Origin: Chloranthus sessilifolius
Lineage: Eukaryota; Streptophyta; Magnoliopsida; Chloranthales; Chloranthaceae
Length of the DNA stretch: 64,000 nucleotides
Assembly: GCA_021018995.1 (NCBI GenBank)
Contig: CM037589.1
Span: forward strand, 59,842,101-59,906,100
Direction of reading: 5' to 3'
The notes beneath the pieces were generated by a model that made no database searches, was not told where the DNA came from, and was given only the letters and a program-made list of their open reading frames with translations. Positions 55,421 through 64,000 of this stretch are shown here, piece after piece (position 1 is the stretch's first letter; the number at the start of each line of letters is the position of its first letter). The translations under genes and the position numbers were made by a program.

Positions 55421-56106
55421 GTAAAATGATATCCGTTCGACAAAAAGAAAAAAAATTTGGTAAATTGCACGACACTAAAGTAGTTAACTTCTGTTAGGAC
55501 ATAGCTAATGAGTAACCCCGCTTATCGATATATTTGATATATGAGCTTCTTTATTTGTGACATGTAATATGTAGGTACAATATAAAGGATGGAAACTGAT
55601 ACAGTATCGATAATTTTTCGTTATGACGGGACACTCACTATTGATCGAGATGTGGAGGGAAACAAAGAAAAAAATCGATGAGAAGGGACATCTCGTTTCG
55701 GGAATTCTTACAAGAGACGTGTGTCATGAGCAATTGGATGGGCGATAAGTCTCTTATAATCCTCAAATATTCATATTACAATGTAGCTAAGTCGTCACTA
55801 GTCTTCGACTTAGTCGATGAAGGAGATCTTCAGGAGATGTTTACTAGTTTTGGAAAGGAATATGAATATATTATCATATATATAAATAAACCTGTAATCG
55901 ACCTCCCATTCGGCCATGGTGTAAACCACAAAGGTAGTTCATCAAAAGTAGATTATAAACCGAAGGAGTGCGTCCAAGACTGTACATAATAGGTAATGCG
56001 AATCATCATTGTTGATTGTATCTGTACTATCTTTGATAGGGCCTATACTAAAAATTGTAGGGAATTGATATGGAAATGGTACTAACTATGAGAATGATGT
56101 TTTCAG

Positions 56107-56592
56107 GGTGGTAAATCGCCCTAGATTTGCACCAATAAACTCCGACTACAGTAGCTATGATACGAATTATCCAGTTGACAGGTGATGTAAAAACTATGAT
56201 AAACACACAATCGTTCTACTTATTCATATATCATAATAGCTAATGGGCGTATACTCAAAATCATAGGGAACTGATATAGCAGTGTACTAACAACGTGAAT
56301 GATGTTTGCAGGAGGGTAAACCGCCCTAGATTTGCACCAATAAACTCTAGCTACAGTAGCTATGATACAAACCACCCAGTTGACAGGTGATGTAAAAACT
56401 ACGATAAACATATAATCATTCTACTTATTCATACATCATAATAGCTATTGGGCATATACTCAAAATTGTAGAGAATTGATATGACAATAGTACTAACAAC
56501 GAGAATGATGTTTGCAGGGGGGTAAATCGCCCTAGATTCGCACCAATAAACTCTGACTACAGTAGTTATGATACGAATCATCCAGTTAACAG
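56107..56592 (+). repeat. Triplicated 75-nt exon with flanking intron
   Basis: Three exon-like units, 56107-56181, 56312-56386 and 56518-56592, at 205 and 206 bp. Each is exactly 75 nt, starts after a CAG acceptor, ends ..CAG|GT and enters and leaves in the same phase. Each encodes VNRPRFAPIN-(S)-YSSYDTN-(H/Y)-PV-(D/N)-R. The introns between them are duplicated too. The following exon (56819) joins in the same phase (R|VELPNY). Confidence 0.82.
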
Positions 56593-57820
56593 GTTAGTGA
56601 AAAACGGACAAAATTTACAATCCTGAGATGTGTCTGTACTAGTGGACACATGGGTTCTTTAGTTTTATAATAAACACCAATTTGATGTCGGTTTACAATT
56701 TATTAAAGTTATTGAAGTTCAAATTGAAAGGATGACTGAGAAATGTATTCTCTAATTTTATTCCCTAAAGTATATATCCGATTAAGCTTGATATCACTTT
56801 AATGATTGTTCTTCGCAGGGTAGAATTACCAAATTATGAATCAGATAATGTCTCCAGAGATGGTCAAAGTATTTCTTTCGACGAGGACGAAACAAGCACA
56901 GATGGTGTTGATGATGCTATAGGGGTCGATGATGTATTTGAAGAATGCAACTTTGAAAGATGTAAGGTGAAGGAAGGGGTGAAGCCATCATATAATTGGG
57001 CGGAGCCGATGGAGGAGTGTAATGAAGCGATATCCTCGAAACGTAAGAAGAATGAAAGGGAGGATGGGATAAAACCGAACGAGGGTCTGAACGAAAGGGT
57101 ATCCCCAAAATGCACGAAGGGCAAATGTCCTACCGGGGCGAAGCCGAATAAGGAGCCGAATGAAAGAGCATCTCCAAAAGGTCAAAAGAATCGGCACTTT
57201 AATCACGACCAAGGCTTCTTTTCCCGGCGGACTCCGACCGATTCGATGGGTTCCCAAGATTCGGAGTCTCGATTCTTTTTCGATGACGAAAGCGAGGATG
57301 ACTCTAATAACTTGAGCGTTGGGGCGATATTCCGTTCGAAAGAAGTATTTCATACTTTTAGGGGAGTATGCTATAAGAAAGAATTTTATGTTGAAGCCCA
57401 TAAAGACATGTAATACACTTATTACTGAGGTGTCTGGTCCCTCTTGCCCTTGGCGTATACATGCTTCAAAGCAACAGGACGCCTTGGCATTCCAAGTAAG
57501 AAGTTATGTGCCGCATCATACATGTTTATTTTCGGGGGTTGGTTCAGGTCATCAACAGGCATCAAGTAAATGGATTGCTAGTCAGATTAGTAATCGGGTC
57601 CGCAAACATCCTAATATGAGACCCAATGAGATTGTATTCGATTTGAAGGAAAAATTTGGTGTAGAAGTTAGCTACTTTAAAGCGTGGAAGGGAAAGGAAA
57701 TCGCTTTCGAACATGCTTTTGGTGGATGGGATGAATCGTATAATTTACTACCACCTTATTGCATCGAGTTAAAGCGAGTAGATCCGGGAGCCGTGACTAT
57801 TTTACTCCGGCATCCTGACA

Positions 57821-58609
57821 ATGCTTTCTTCCGATTTTTTTGGGCATTTGGGCCATCGATCGCTGATTATCGGGAAAAAATTACGACGAATTATCTCAAT
57901 TGATGGGGCTCATCTAAGAGGCAAATATGTCGGTAAACTCTTAATTGCAACAGCAATTGATGGTAACAACGGATTGTTCCCCTTGGCATTTGCAGCGGTT
58001 GAGGAAGAAACAAAGGAAGCATGGAGTTGGTTTTTAACTATACTACGTAAGCAGATCATTGTTGATGATGAAACTCCTCTTGTGCTCATTAGTGATCGTA
58101 ACAAAGCGTTGATGGAAGTTTTGAATGTGATTTTTCCGCATGCATACCAAAGTTATTGTTTTAAGCACTTGTGTGATAACTTTGGTAAGAAATTCAAGCG
58201 CAAGTTTATCCAAAGCTGGTTATGGAAAATTGCCCGCAGCTTTACGGTACAGGATTTTGAGGCAGAAATGGATGGGTTGAAGGAAAGCAACCTTGACTGC
58301 TGGGAATGGTTAAACGGTGTTGATAAACATCTATGGTCTAGGGCCTATTTTCCGGGAAAGCGATATCATTTGTTGACAACAAATATATCTGAATCTTTGA
58401 ACTCAGTGTTGAAGTTCGATAGAGCTTTGCCTATCACGTCCATTGTTGAAAAGGCGCGTGAAAAGGTAACCGAATATTTCTACCGAAGGAAGCTTGATGG
58501 TGCAGCCTTGGGGACGGGTTTGACAGAGTACGCAGAAAAATATTTGTGTCGTCAATCCCATTATGCATTGCATATGTGGCCTTCTCCGTCCAGCTTGAAT
58601 GAGTTCTGA
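57821..58609 (+). pseudogene. MULE catalytic domain reading frame
   Basis: 262-codon open stretch with the DDE-type core: IDGAHLRGKY (first Asp), ISDRNKAL (second Asp), then the helical part with LTTNISESLNSVLKF. It is the longest conserved block of the element; entered through a frame change at an A-run near 57880 and ended by a stop where relatives continue to the SWIM finger. Confidence 0.85.
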
Positions 58610-59029
58610 TCGGGACTACTACTCGAAAATTCAATGTTAACTTAGAGTTGAAGACATGTTCTTGCCGCCGATTTGACGTGTTGGGTCTCCCGTGCTCCCA
58701 TGCATTGGCAGTAATAAAATATCGGCGGGCTGCAGTGTTAGATTATTGTGAAGATTGGTTTAAGGCTGATGGATATCGTGCTACGTATGAGGAAGTTATG
58801 CTCCCCACTGCCGATGTTAGTGAGTGGGGTGGTAAATATGAGGGCGCTAAAGTTCTACCGCCACATCCTAGATACCCTTCCGGTCGCCCCAAAAAAAATC
58901 GGTATAGGTCAGCACACGAGACCGATAGGAAAGGTACTTGCAGTGTGTGTAGCGTCAAAGGACACAATCGGAGGGGTTGTCCACAAAAAAAGAGTGGAGC
59001 TGCACAAGAGGAATGCTTTTAGAGGCTGG

Positions 59030-60257
59030 AGGTACCCCTAAAGTAGTATTTGTCACATCATTATTTAATTCTCACAGTTTATTTATAAATATATATGAAG
59101 AGATTTGCTCCATGATTATTTATTTCTCTAAATTATTTTTTTTGCTTCCATGATTATTTAATTCTCTCATAGAAGAAAAACTAAATTTGGGTACGCAAAG
59201 GCAGTAAGCCTTTGGGAGGATTCAATATCTATAAAAATTTAGATATTTTTTTTCCTTATCTGATAATTTCGTACAAATTTTAGCTAGTCTGATTTGACAT
59301 TTCTACAAACTTCATCATTTGCATCACTGACCTCATTTCCAATGCATGGCCCATTTTAGATTATAAAGATATGTGAGAGCTTTGAAGCAAGCAGGGAGGC
59401 ACTCTGAATCTTTGAAAAAGCGGTCGGCGACACCTCTGTTAGCATTAGTGACGTGTGGTGGTTAAGAATTCAATGCATAAAGTTTTGGTCGACGGATGAC
59501 AAAAATTTTGACTTTTCCATGAACTAGACACCACAATTAGAGCTAGGACTTTTCCTAAAACTAAAACTCAGTTTAAAACTTCTACTAAACTCAAATGCCA
59601 ATTGTAACAAATTTAACTTCATCGTAATTTAAAACTATTTTATCCGAACAAAATTCTCCAATTAGGTTTCTATTATCTTCTAAAATAGAAGTTTTCCAAA
59701 ACTTTCTCAAATACCAACTTACGTAAACAAAATTAACTCTTTACGAAGAAGAAAATTGATTGGATTTATCGGACTTTAATCACCTACCCGTGGTGAGAAA
59801 AACATAGCTCTTGCAAGTGTGTAGCTTTGAAGTCCTCTACACCTTGTTTGGCTAGTACTCCTTGTTTTCCTCACTCTCTTTTCTCCTTTCAATCCCTTTT
59901 GCTCATCAGATTTTTCTAAGTTCTGCTCTTCAACTTGACTTTTTATGTGATCAAAGGTCTCTAATTTTGATCATTTTTTATCAGGACACGTATCAATTGT
60001 TGAAAGGTAGACACTACCTTTTCAATCTTTTCAAAAGGCATCATTGTTCTTCTCTTTGTCGTTGACGGTCTTCTGGTCGAACTACAAGGATATCCTCAAC
60101 AATAGATGGCAAGTGTCCATCACTACTTCATGTAATCCAAACAAGGTCTAAAATATCATTATCCAAGCCATTTTTGTTTGTCTCCATTACCGAGAAAATA
60201 TACAATATGAATTTATATTAAACAATACCCCGTGAAGAAGATTTTTCGTTGTTTGTA
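59030..60257. other. Spacer between MULE transposase and DUF1985 frame
   Basis: AT-rich with no recognised coding sequence. If 60258-61010 is part of an Ulp1-like gene on the minus strand, its protease domain should lie here, but no C48 motif was seen. Confidence 0.4.
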
Positions 60258-61010
60258 TCATCCAATACAAATGACATCTTCCGATAGATTAGGCATCTTC
60301 TGAGACTTTGATCTACGATACCAAATCAAGTTTATGGGGGTATTTGTAATGAAAACTGTGATGGGACATCTCTGATTTGTGGGGACTTCATTCCCCCTTT
60401 TGACAGCAGTGTGAGTCTTCGTCAACTTATAGTTCGAAGCACATTTATTCAAAGACCCCATTAAGAAGTCATACACTAACTTCCCCCATGCAAATTTATT
60501 GAATTTCTGAATGTCCCAAACCATTTCGAAATAAATAATATCAACTTTCTTGTCATGGTTGGGAAGCAAAAAGCACGCAATAAAGTACAAAAGTGACAAT
60601 CGTATAAAATCTTTTGACTCTGTTGTCGAATCTAATTTAGAAAGTGCCGCCAGGATTTCGTCTCTACCAATATCGGATGCTTTCGCAAAGTGTCTAATAA
60701 TGAACGTCTTTATCTCGGGGTCATTTGTATTTGAATTTGGTTGATCACCACCGCTCCAACCCTCAAGTTTTAGACCTATAACTAATTCAATCTCAAACTC
60801 TTCAAATCTTATTCTCCTATCCCCGACTACTAAGACCCCGCTCTCAATTTCAATGTTTTCAATAATCCAAAAAATTAAATTGGGACAAATAGGTACTCTA
60901 AACAATGCAAGGAGAGGTGAGAATGTTGTGCATTTGATTCCTTCCCTCTCTTGGGTGGATAAGTCACCGAGGAAGTAACTCATCTTCTTCATATTGCATC
61001 TCAGGAGATC
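60258..61010 (-). CDS. DUF1985 domain reading frame (MULE-associated)
   Basis: 251 codons open on the minus strand from the acceptor AG at 61012-61011 (DLLRCNMKKMSYFLGDLSTQ) to a stop at 60258. Features RFEEFEIELVIGLKLEGW, LSLLYFIACFLLPNHDKKVD and FNKFAWGKLVYDFLMGSLNK match DUF1985, a domain of unknown function usually N-terminal to an Ulp1-type cysteine protease in genes carried by Kaonashi-type MULEs. Its place opposite and next to a MURA gene supports that origin. No protease part is visible and upstream exons were not found, so it is probably a partial gene. Confidence 0.7.
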   Translation of the reverse strand, partial: DLLRCNMKKMSYFLGDLSTQEREGIKCTTFSPLLALFRVPICPNLIFWIIENIEIESGVLVVGDRRIRFEEFEIELVIGLKLEGWSGGDQPNSNTNDPEIKTFIIRHFAKASDIGRDEILAALSKLDSTTESKDFIRLSLLYFIACFLLPNHDKKVDIIYFEMVWDIQKFNKFAWGKLVYDFLMGSLNKCASNYKLTKTHTAVKRGNEVPTNQRCPITVFITNTPINLIWYRRSKSQKMPNLSEDVICIG

Positions 61011-61108
61011 CTGAAAAGCAGTGAAGAATTATTAACGTACAATGTCATATTTTTACATTATTACACCAAAGATAGTAATTCAAACATTATTGACGGAGAC
61101 CTGATCGG

Positions 61109-62360
61109 TGCTGAAATATGACTATATTTCATACCTTAAACCCTACACTTAGCAGTTCGATGAAAGTATTTGATGGCTGTTGTGAAGTTTTGATGTTTAC
61201 AGGTGTTTCTGACAGTTAGATCGTTCAAGTGCATAAAAGAAGGAAATTAAAGGCTATAAAAGAGCTATGGACAAAAAGGTCCAAAGAAGCATTGAAAGCC
61301 ATGAAGAGAATCAACTTCCATCAAGAAAGGGAAGACTTTGCATTGAAGAGTCAATCGATTGAGCCATTATTGTCAATCGATTGACAGATGGAGTAAAACT
61401 CAACCCTAGAAAGTCAATCGATTGAGACATGAAATTCAATCGATTGAGACATGAAGGCAGAAGTGCCCTAAGGGAATTCGAACTCAAAGTCAATCGATTG
61501 AGACTTCTGTCTCAATCGATTGAGGCAATTAGGGTTAGGTGTGTTCGGCCATTATAAAAGAGAGGCTACGGCTTTTGAATGGGGGAGTTTTTGTTTTTGA
61601 GACAAATTTGTGTAATAATTAGAGACTTTTGTAGAGGGTTTTCTTAGAGTAATAAAATTGTGTTGAGATTTTCCGAGAACATATTTTTATTTTACACCTT
61701 CTTTGCTCTTTACTTTGGGAATGGTTTTGAATGAAATTGAAGATCTTGCACCAAGGATGAGAGGCTAAAGGCTGTAGATCAAGGAGGATGCGATCCCCAG
61801 ATAAGTACCTATATTTTATGTTTAATGCCATAGTTTGATAATTTCATCATCAAATCGTTTTTCTCAAAGTGTAGTGATCATGTTTTTAGTGTTTTGATCT
61901 AAAATACCATGAGATACGCTATGCTTTTCACATGATTCATACCGCGATTAGGCTGAGTCATTATTTTTAGATAGGGTATGCCGGGTTAATGATCATGCTT
62001 AATTACTAGTCATGTTTCTCTTAGACTGATGGTGTGTTTGATGTTAATAAAATTGTGGGTTTAAAAATAGAAAATGGTATAAATCTGGGGTAGCAAATTC
62101 CTTGATCTTGTTTTTAAAATTTGTTCTTAGATTTCTCATTACATAATTTTTAGATTAATTTATTTTCTTTCTTGCAATTAGAAAAAGTGTTAGTTTTTAG
62201 TAAAAATTAAATCGCCTTATAGTACTTCCTCGGGGATATTTTCTAAATCTCTAGGAAGAAATGATTAAAATTTCAGATTTCCCTGTGAGTTCGACACCCT
62301 TGTTCTTGCCTTACTAGAACAGATCTTGTACACTTGCAAGGGTTAATTTAAAATCGATCA
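61109..62360 (+). repeat. 5' LTR of the gypsy element
   Basis: Begins TG, ends CA just before the primer site. Contains a TATA-like ATTATAAAAGAGAGGC at about 61551 and AATAAAATTG near 61650. Six exact TCAATCGATTGA palindromes lie upstream of the TATA-like motif. The left border is inferred from the LTR pattern, not a second copy. Confidence 0.7.
61551..61566 (+). promoter_or_regulatory. TATA-like box in gypsy LTR
   Basis: ATTATAAAAGAGAGGC, about 30 bp downstream of the last palindrome pair in the LTR; likely promoter of the element by position. Confidence 0.55.
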
Positions 62361-62366
62361 AGTTTT

Positions 62367-62384
62367 TGGCGCCGCTGCCGGGGA
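62367..62384 (+). other. Gypsy primer binding site
   Basis: TGGCGCCGCTGCCGGGGA, six bases after the LTR end; the form typical of Athila/Tat elements (tRNA-Asp type). Confidence 0.85.
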
Positions 62385-63389
62385 AATCGGTGAAATTTTG
62401 GTTAATTCCGATTAGAGATTTTTGTTTTTATAGCAGTCAATCGATTGAGAATAACCCCTCAATCGATTGACTCTATTTTGTGTGTGTGTTTGCTTGTCAG
62501 TCAATCGATTGAGCCTTGTTCTCTATATTTTTAGCAATAATTGTGTCTCAATCTATTGACACAACTCTGTCAATAGATTGAAAGCTGAAAATAAAAAAAC
62601 AAAAAAAAAAAAAAAAAAAAATCAAAAACAAATTTTCTTTCCCTAATTTTCTTTCTTAGATTAGATTTTGTGATATTCTTTAGGAAGTTTAGGTTTTTAG
62701 AAGTTCTTAGTTTAGAAGTTTTTCTTTTTTTTATTATTTTCCACTTTTAGAAATTTTAGGATTTTCTAAAAATTGGTTATTCATTTTTTTTAGGAAGTTT
62801 ATATTTTTAGGAAATTTATATTCTTAGTTTAGAAGTTTTCTTTTAGGAAAGATTTTCTAGGTTTTTAATTTCTAATTTCTAATTTTCGAATTTAGATTTT
62901 ATTTTTATTTTTCTGAATTTTAATTTTAAAAAAAATAATAATAAAAAATAAAAAAAATAAAAATAAAAATAAATTTCCTGAGTGGTTTTCTTTCCTTTTT
63001 CTTCTTACTTTGCTCTCTGTTCATAGCAGCATTCAATCGATTGAAGCTCCTTTCTCAATCGATTGATCTTGACTACTCGGTGCTCTCTACTCCTTTCTCA
63101 ATTGATTGACATTCCTATGTCAATCAATTGACAGAACTCTTGTGTGTTTTAATATTTGAACCTCAATCGATTGAGAGAAGCCTCTCAATCGATTGACTGA
63201 CAAAGTCTTTTTCTGATATTCTGTGTGCTTTCTGACTCTTGGAATCTCAATCGATTGAGAGCATCCCCTCAATCGATTGACTGACAAGTCATTTGTGGGA
63301 AATTTTATGCTTACGTCAATCTATTGAGACCACTGTCCCAGTCGATTGAGTCTGCTTGAGGACTTATTTTGGGTTCTTCAAACCTTTGA

Positions 63390-63999
63390 TTGTGGGTGTG
63401 GTGTATGAGCTTTACTCGTTCTCATCACCCACATTTGCTACCGTTTAATCCGGAGATCGAACGATCTTTGCGAGACAATCGTAGAATCCAAAGGAATCAG
63501 TATCATCCTACTGATACCATGGCTGATCAAGAGCAAGAAATGAATGAAAACAACAATCAGAATGGCAACAATGTGAATAATGGAAATAATGGGAACAATA
63601 ATTACTATGGGGGACCTAGAACACTTGAATACTATAATGATCCTGGTTTTTACGAGGATCAGGAGTGTATCATGCATGCTCCCATTCCAGGGAATCATTA
63701 TGAATTCAAATCAGCGATGATTCAAATGCTACCAATATTCCATGGTTTGGCAAACGAAAATCCGCACGTTCATCTGAACGAGTTCAATGGGTATGCAAAA
63801 TGTTGAGTCCACAATGTTACTGATGAGATAGCGAAGCTCCGACTCTTTCCGTTCTCTTTAAGAGACAAGGCAAAAACTTGGTTCTATTCTTTAGAACCGC
63901 AATCTATTCAGAGTTGGGCCGAGCTACATCGTCAGTTCCTCAAAAAGTATTTTCCCATGACTAAAGCCATAGAGATGCGTCAAAAGATCCTTTTCTTTT
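63390..63999 (+). pseudogene. Gypsy gag fossil, 5' part
   Basis: Frame with an Asn-rich stretch (NENNNQNGNNVNNGNNGNNN) followed by MIQMLPIFHGLANENPHVHL and, downstream, RLFPFSLRDKAKTWFYSLEP and LHRQFLKKYFPMTKAIEMRQ, the Retrotrans_gag pattern of Athila/Tat elements. Broken and continued past the right edge. Confidence 0.85.
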
Positions 64000-64000
64000 C

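Larger units (their letters stand above)
55589..59022 (+). mobile_element. MULE transposase gene (MURA type), disabled
   Basis: Mutator-like transposase in the usual order: N-terminal PB1-like part (METDTVSIIFRYDGTLTIDR at 55589; RRDISFREFLQETC at 55681; to about 55970), three copies of a 25-codon exon (56107-56592), an acidic/basic linker (56819-57290), the MULE N-terminal domain (CPWRIHASKQ, near 57440), catalytic domain (IDGAHLRGKYVGKLLIATAI, LVLISDRNKALME, YCFKHLCDNFGKKFK), and SWIM finger CSCRRFDVLGLPCSHA (about 58655) with a CCHC knuckle CSVCSVKGHNRRGC. Frame breaks occur near 55675, 57350-57415, 57880 (an A-run) and 58610, so no intact protein is made. Terminal inverted repeats were not located. 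Confidence 0.88.
61351..63349 (+). repeat. Ten paired TCAATCGATTGA palindromes at 22-bp pitch
   Basis: Pairs start at 61351/61373, 61414/61436, 61490/61512, 62437/62459, 62548/62570, 63033/63055, 63098/63120, 63163/63185, 63247/63269 and 63316/63338, with one unpaired copy at 62501. Every pair has a start-to-start distance of exactly 22. Because each 12-mer is self-complementary, each pair can form a 12-bp stem with a 10-nt loop. The spacers extend this to 15 bp with a 4-nt loop in at least four pairs. Confidence 0.9.
61109..64000 (+). mobile_element. Ty3-gypsy (Athila/Tat-like) element, 5' part, runs off window
   Basis: 5' LTR about 61109-62360 (TGCTGAAATATG to AAATCGATCA), primer site TGGCGCCGCTGCCGGGGA at 62367, a 1-kb leader, and gag from about 63390. 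No target duplication can be judged because the 3' end is outside. The gag is broken at least once in the visible part. Confidence 0.85.

Noticed and set aside
56864-57401. Minus-strand frames of 86-137 codons
   Set aside because: Antisense shadows of the MULE linker and N-terminal domain; no family features.
61351-63349. CRISPR-like array or homeodomain-zipper binding sites
   Set aside because: Plant retroelement context and paired spacing exclude an array. HD-Zip sites are CAATNATTG with one central base, whereas this palindrome has two, and compensatory changes favour pairing over protein binding.

Overview
The window is nuclear DNA of a flowering plant. It is AT-rich, full of (AT)n microsatellites and dense with transposons. 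The only host gene with a clean reading frame is AUG5 (augmin/HAUS subunit 5) on the minus strand. Its first eight coding exons run from 37300 down to 1240, and its last exon(s) lie beyond the left edge. The eight exons total 2153 nt (717 codons plus 2 nt) spread over 36 kb, with introns of 4.35, 2.3, 13.0, 1.1, 8.8, 2.2 and 2.1 kb. Such swollen introns fit a large-genome angiosperm, possibly an early-diverging lineage or magnoliid, but the species cannot be fixed from sequence alone.

Left part (1-37.3 kb): the AUG5 introns hold layered insertions. Intron 5 carries a 6.2-kb hAT transposon (8100-14289, 8-bp target duplication) that itself contains an LTR-like insertion and a small MITE with its own termini. 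Intron 3 holds a Ty1-copia fossil split by a second hAT (21836-25638, 8-bp duplication). A 471-bp internally deleted relative of that hAT lies 1 kb away. Mutator-type MITEs (9-bp duplications), hAT MITEs, foldback elements and an RTE-type LINE fill most of the rest.

Middle (37.3-55 kb): promoter side of AUG5, MITEs, a SINE-like tRNA-derived repeat, a gag-only copia element with paired LTRs (44762-49548), a small copia reverse transcriptase fossil, and three exons of a decayed RSH1 (RelA/SpoT homologue) pseudogene.

Right part (55-64 kb): a MURA-type Mutator transposase gene with a phase-preserving triplicated 75-nt exon and several frame breaks, then a DUF1985 reading frame on the opposite strand (the kind found in Ulp1-carrying MULEs). 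The 5' end of a Ty3-gypsy (Athila/Tat-like) element follows and runs off the right edge.

The most unusual signal is in that gypsy LTR and leader. Ten pairs of a 12-bp palindrome (consensus TCAATCGATTGA) all have exactly 22 bp between starts. In two variant pairs the two copies differ but remain exact reverse complements, and several spacers extend the pairing to 15-bp arms with 4-nt loops. This is the pattern of conserved hairpins. A similar arrangement with a different palindrome (ACGGACGTCCGT) occurs in the LTR-like insertion at 11.9-12.0 kb.
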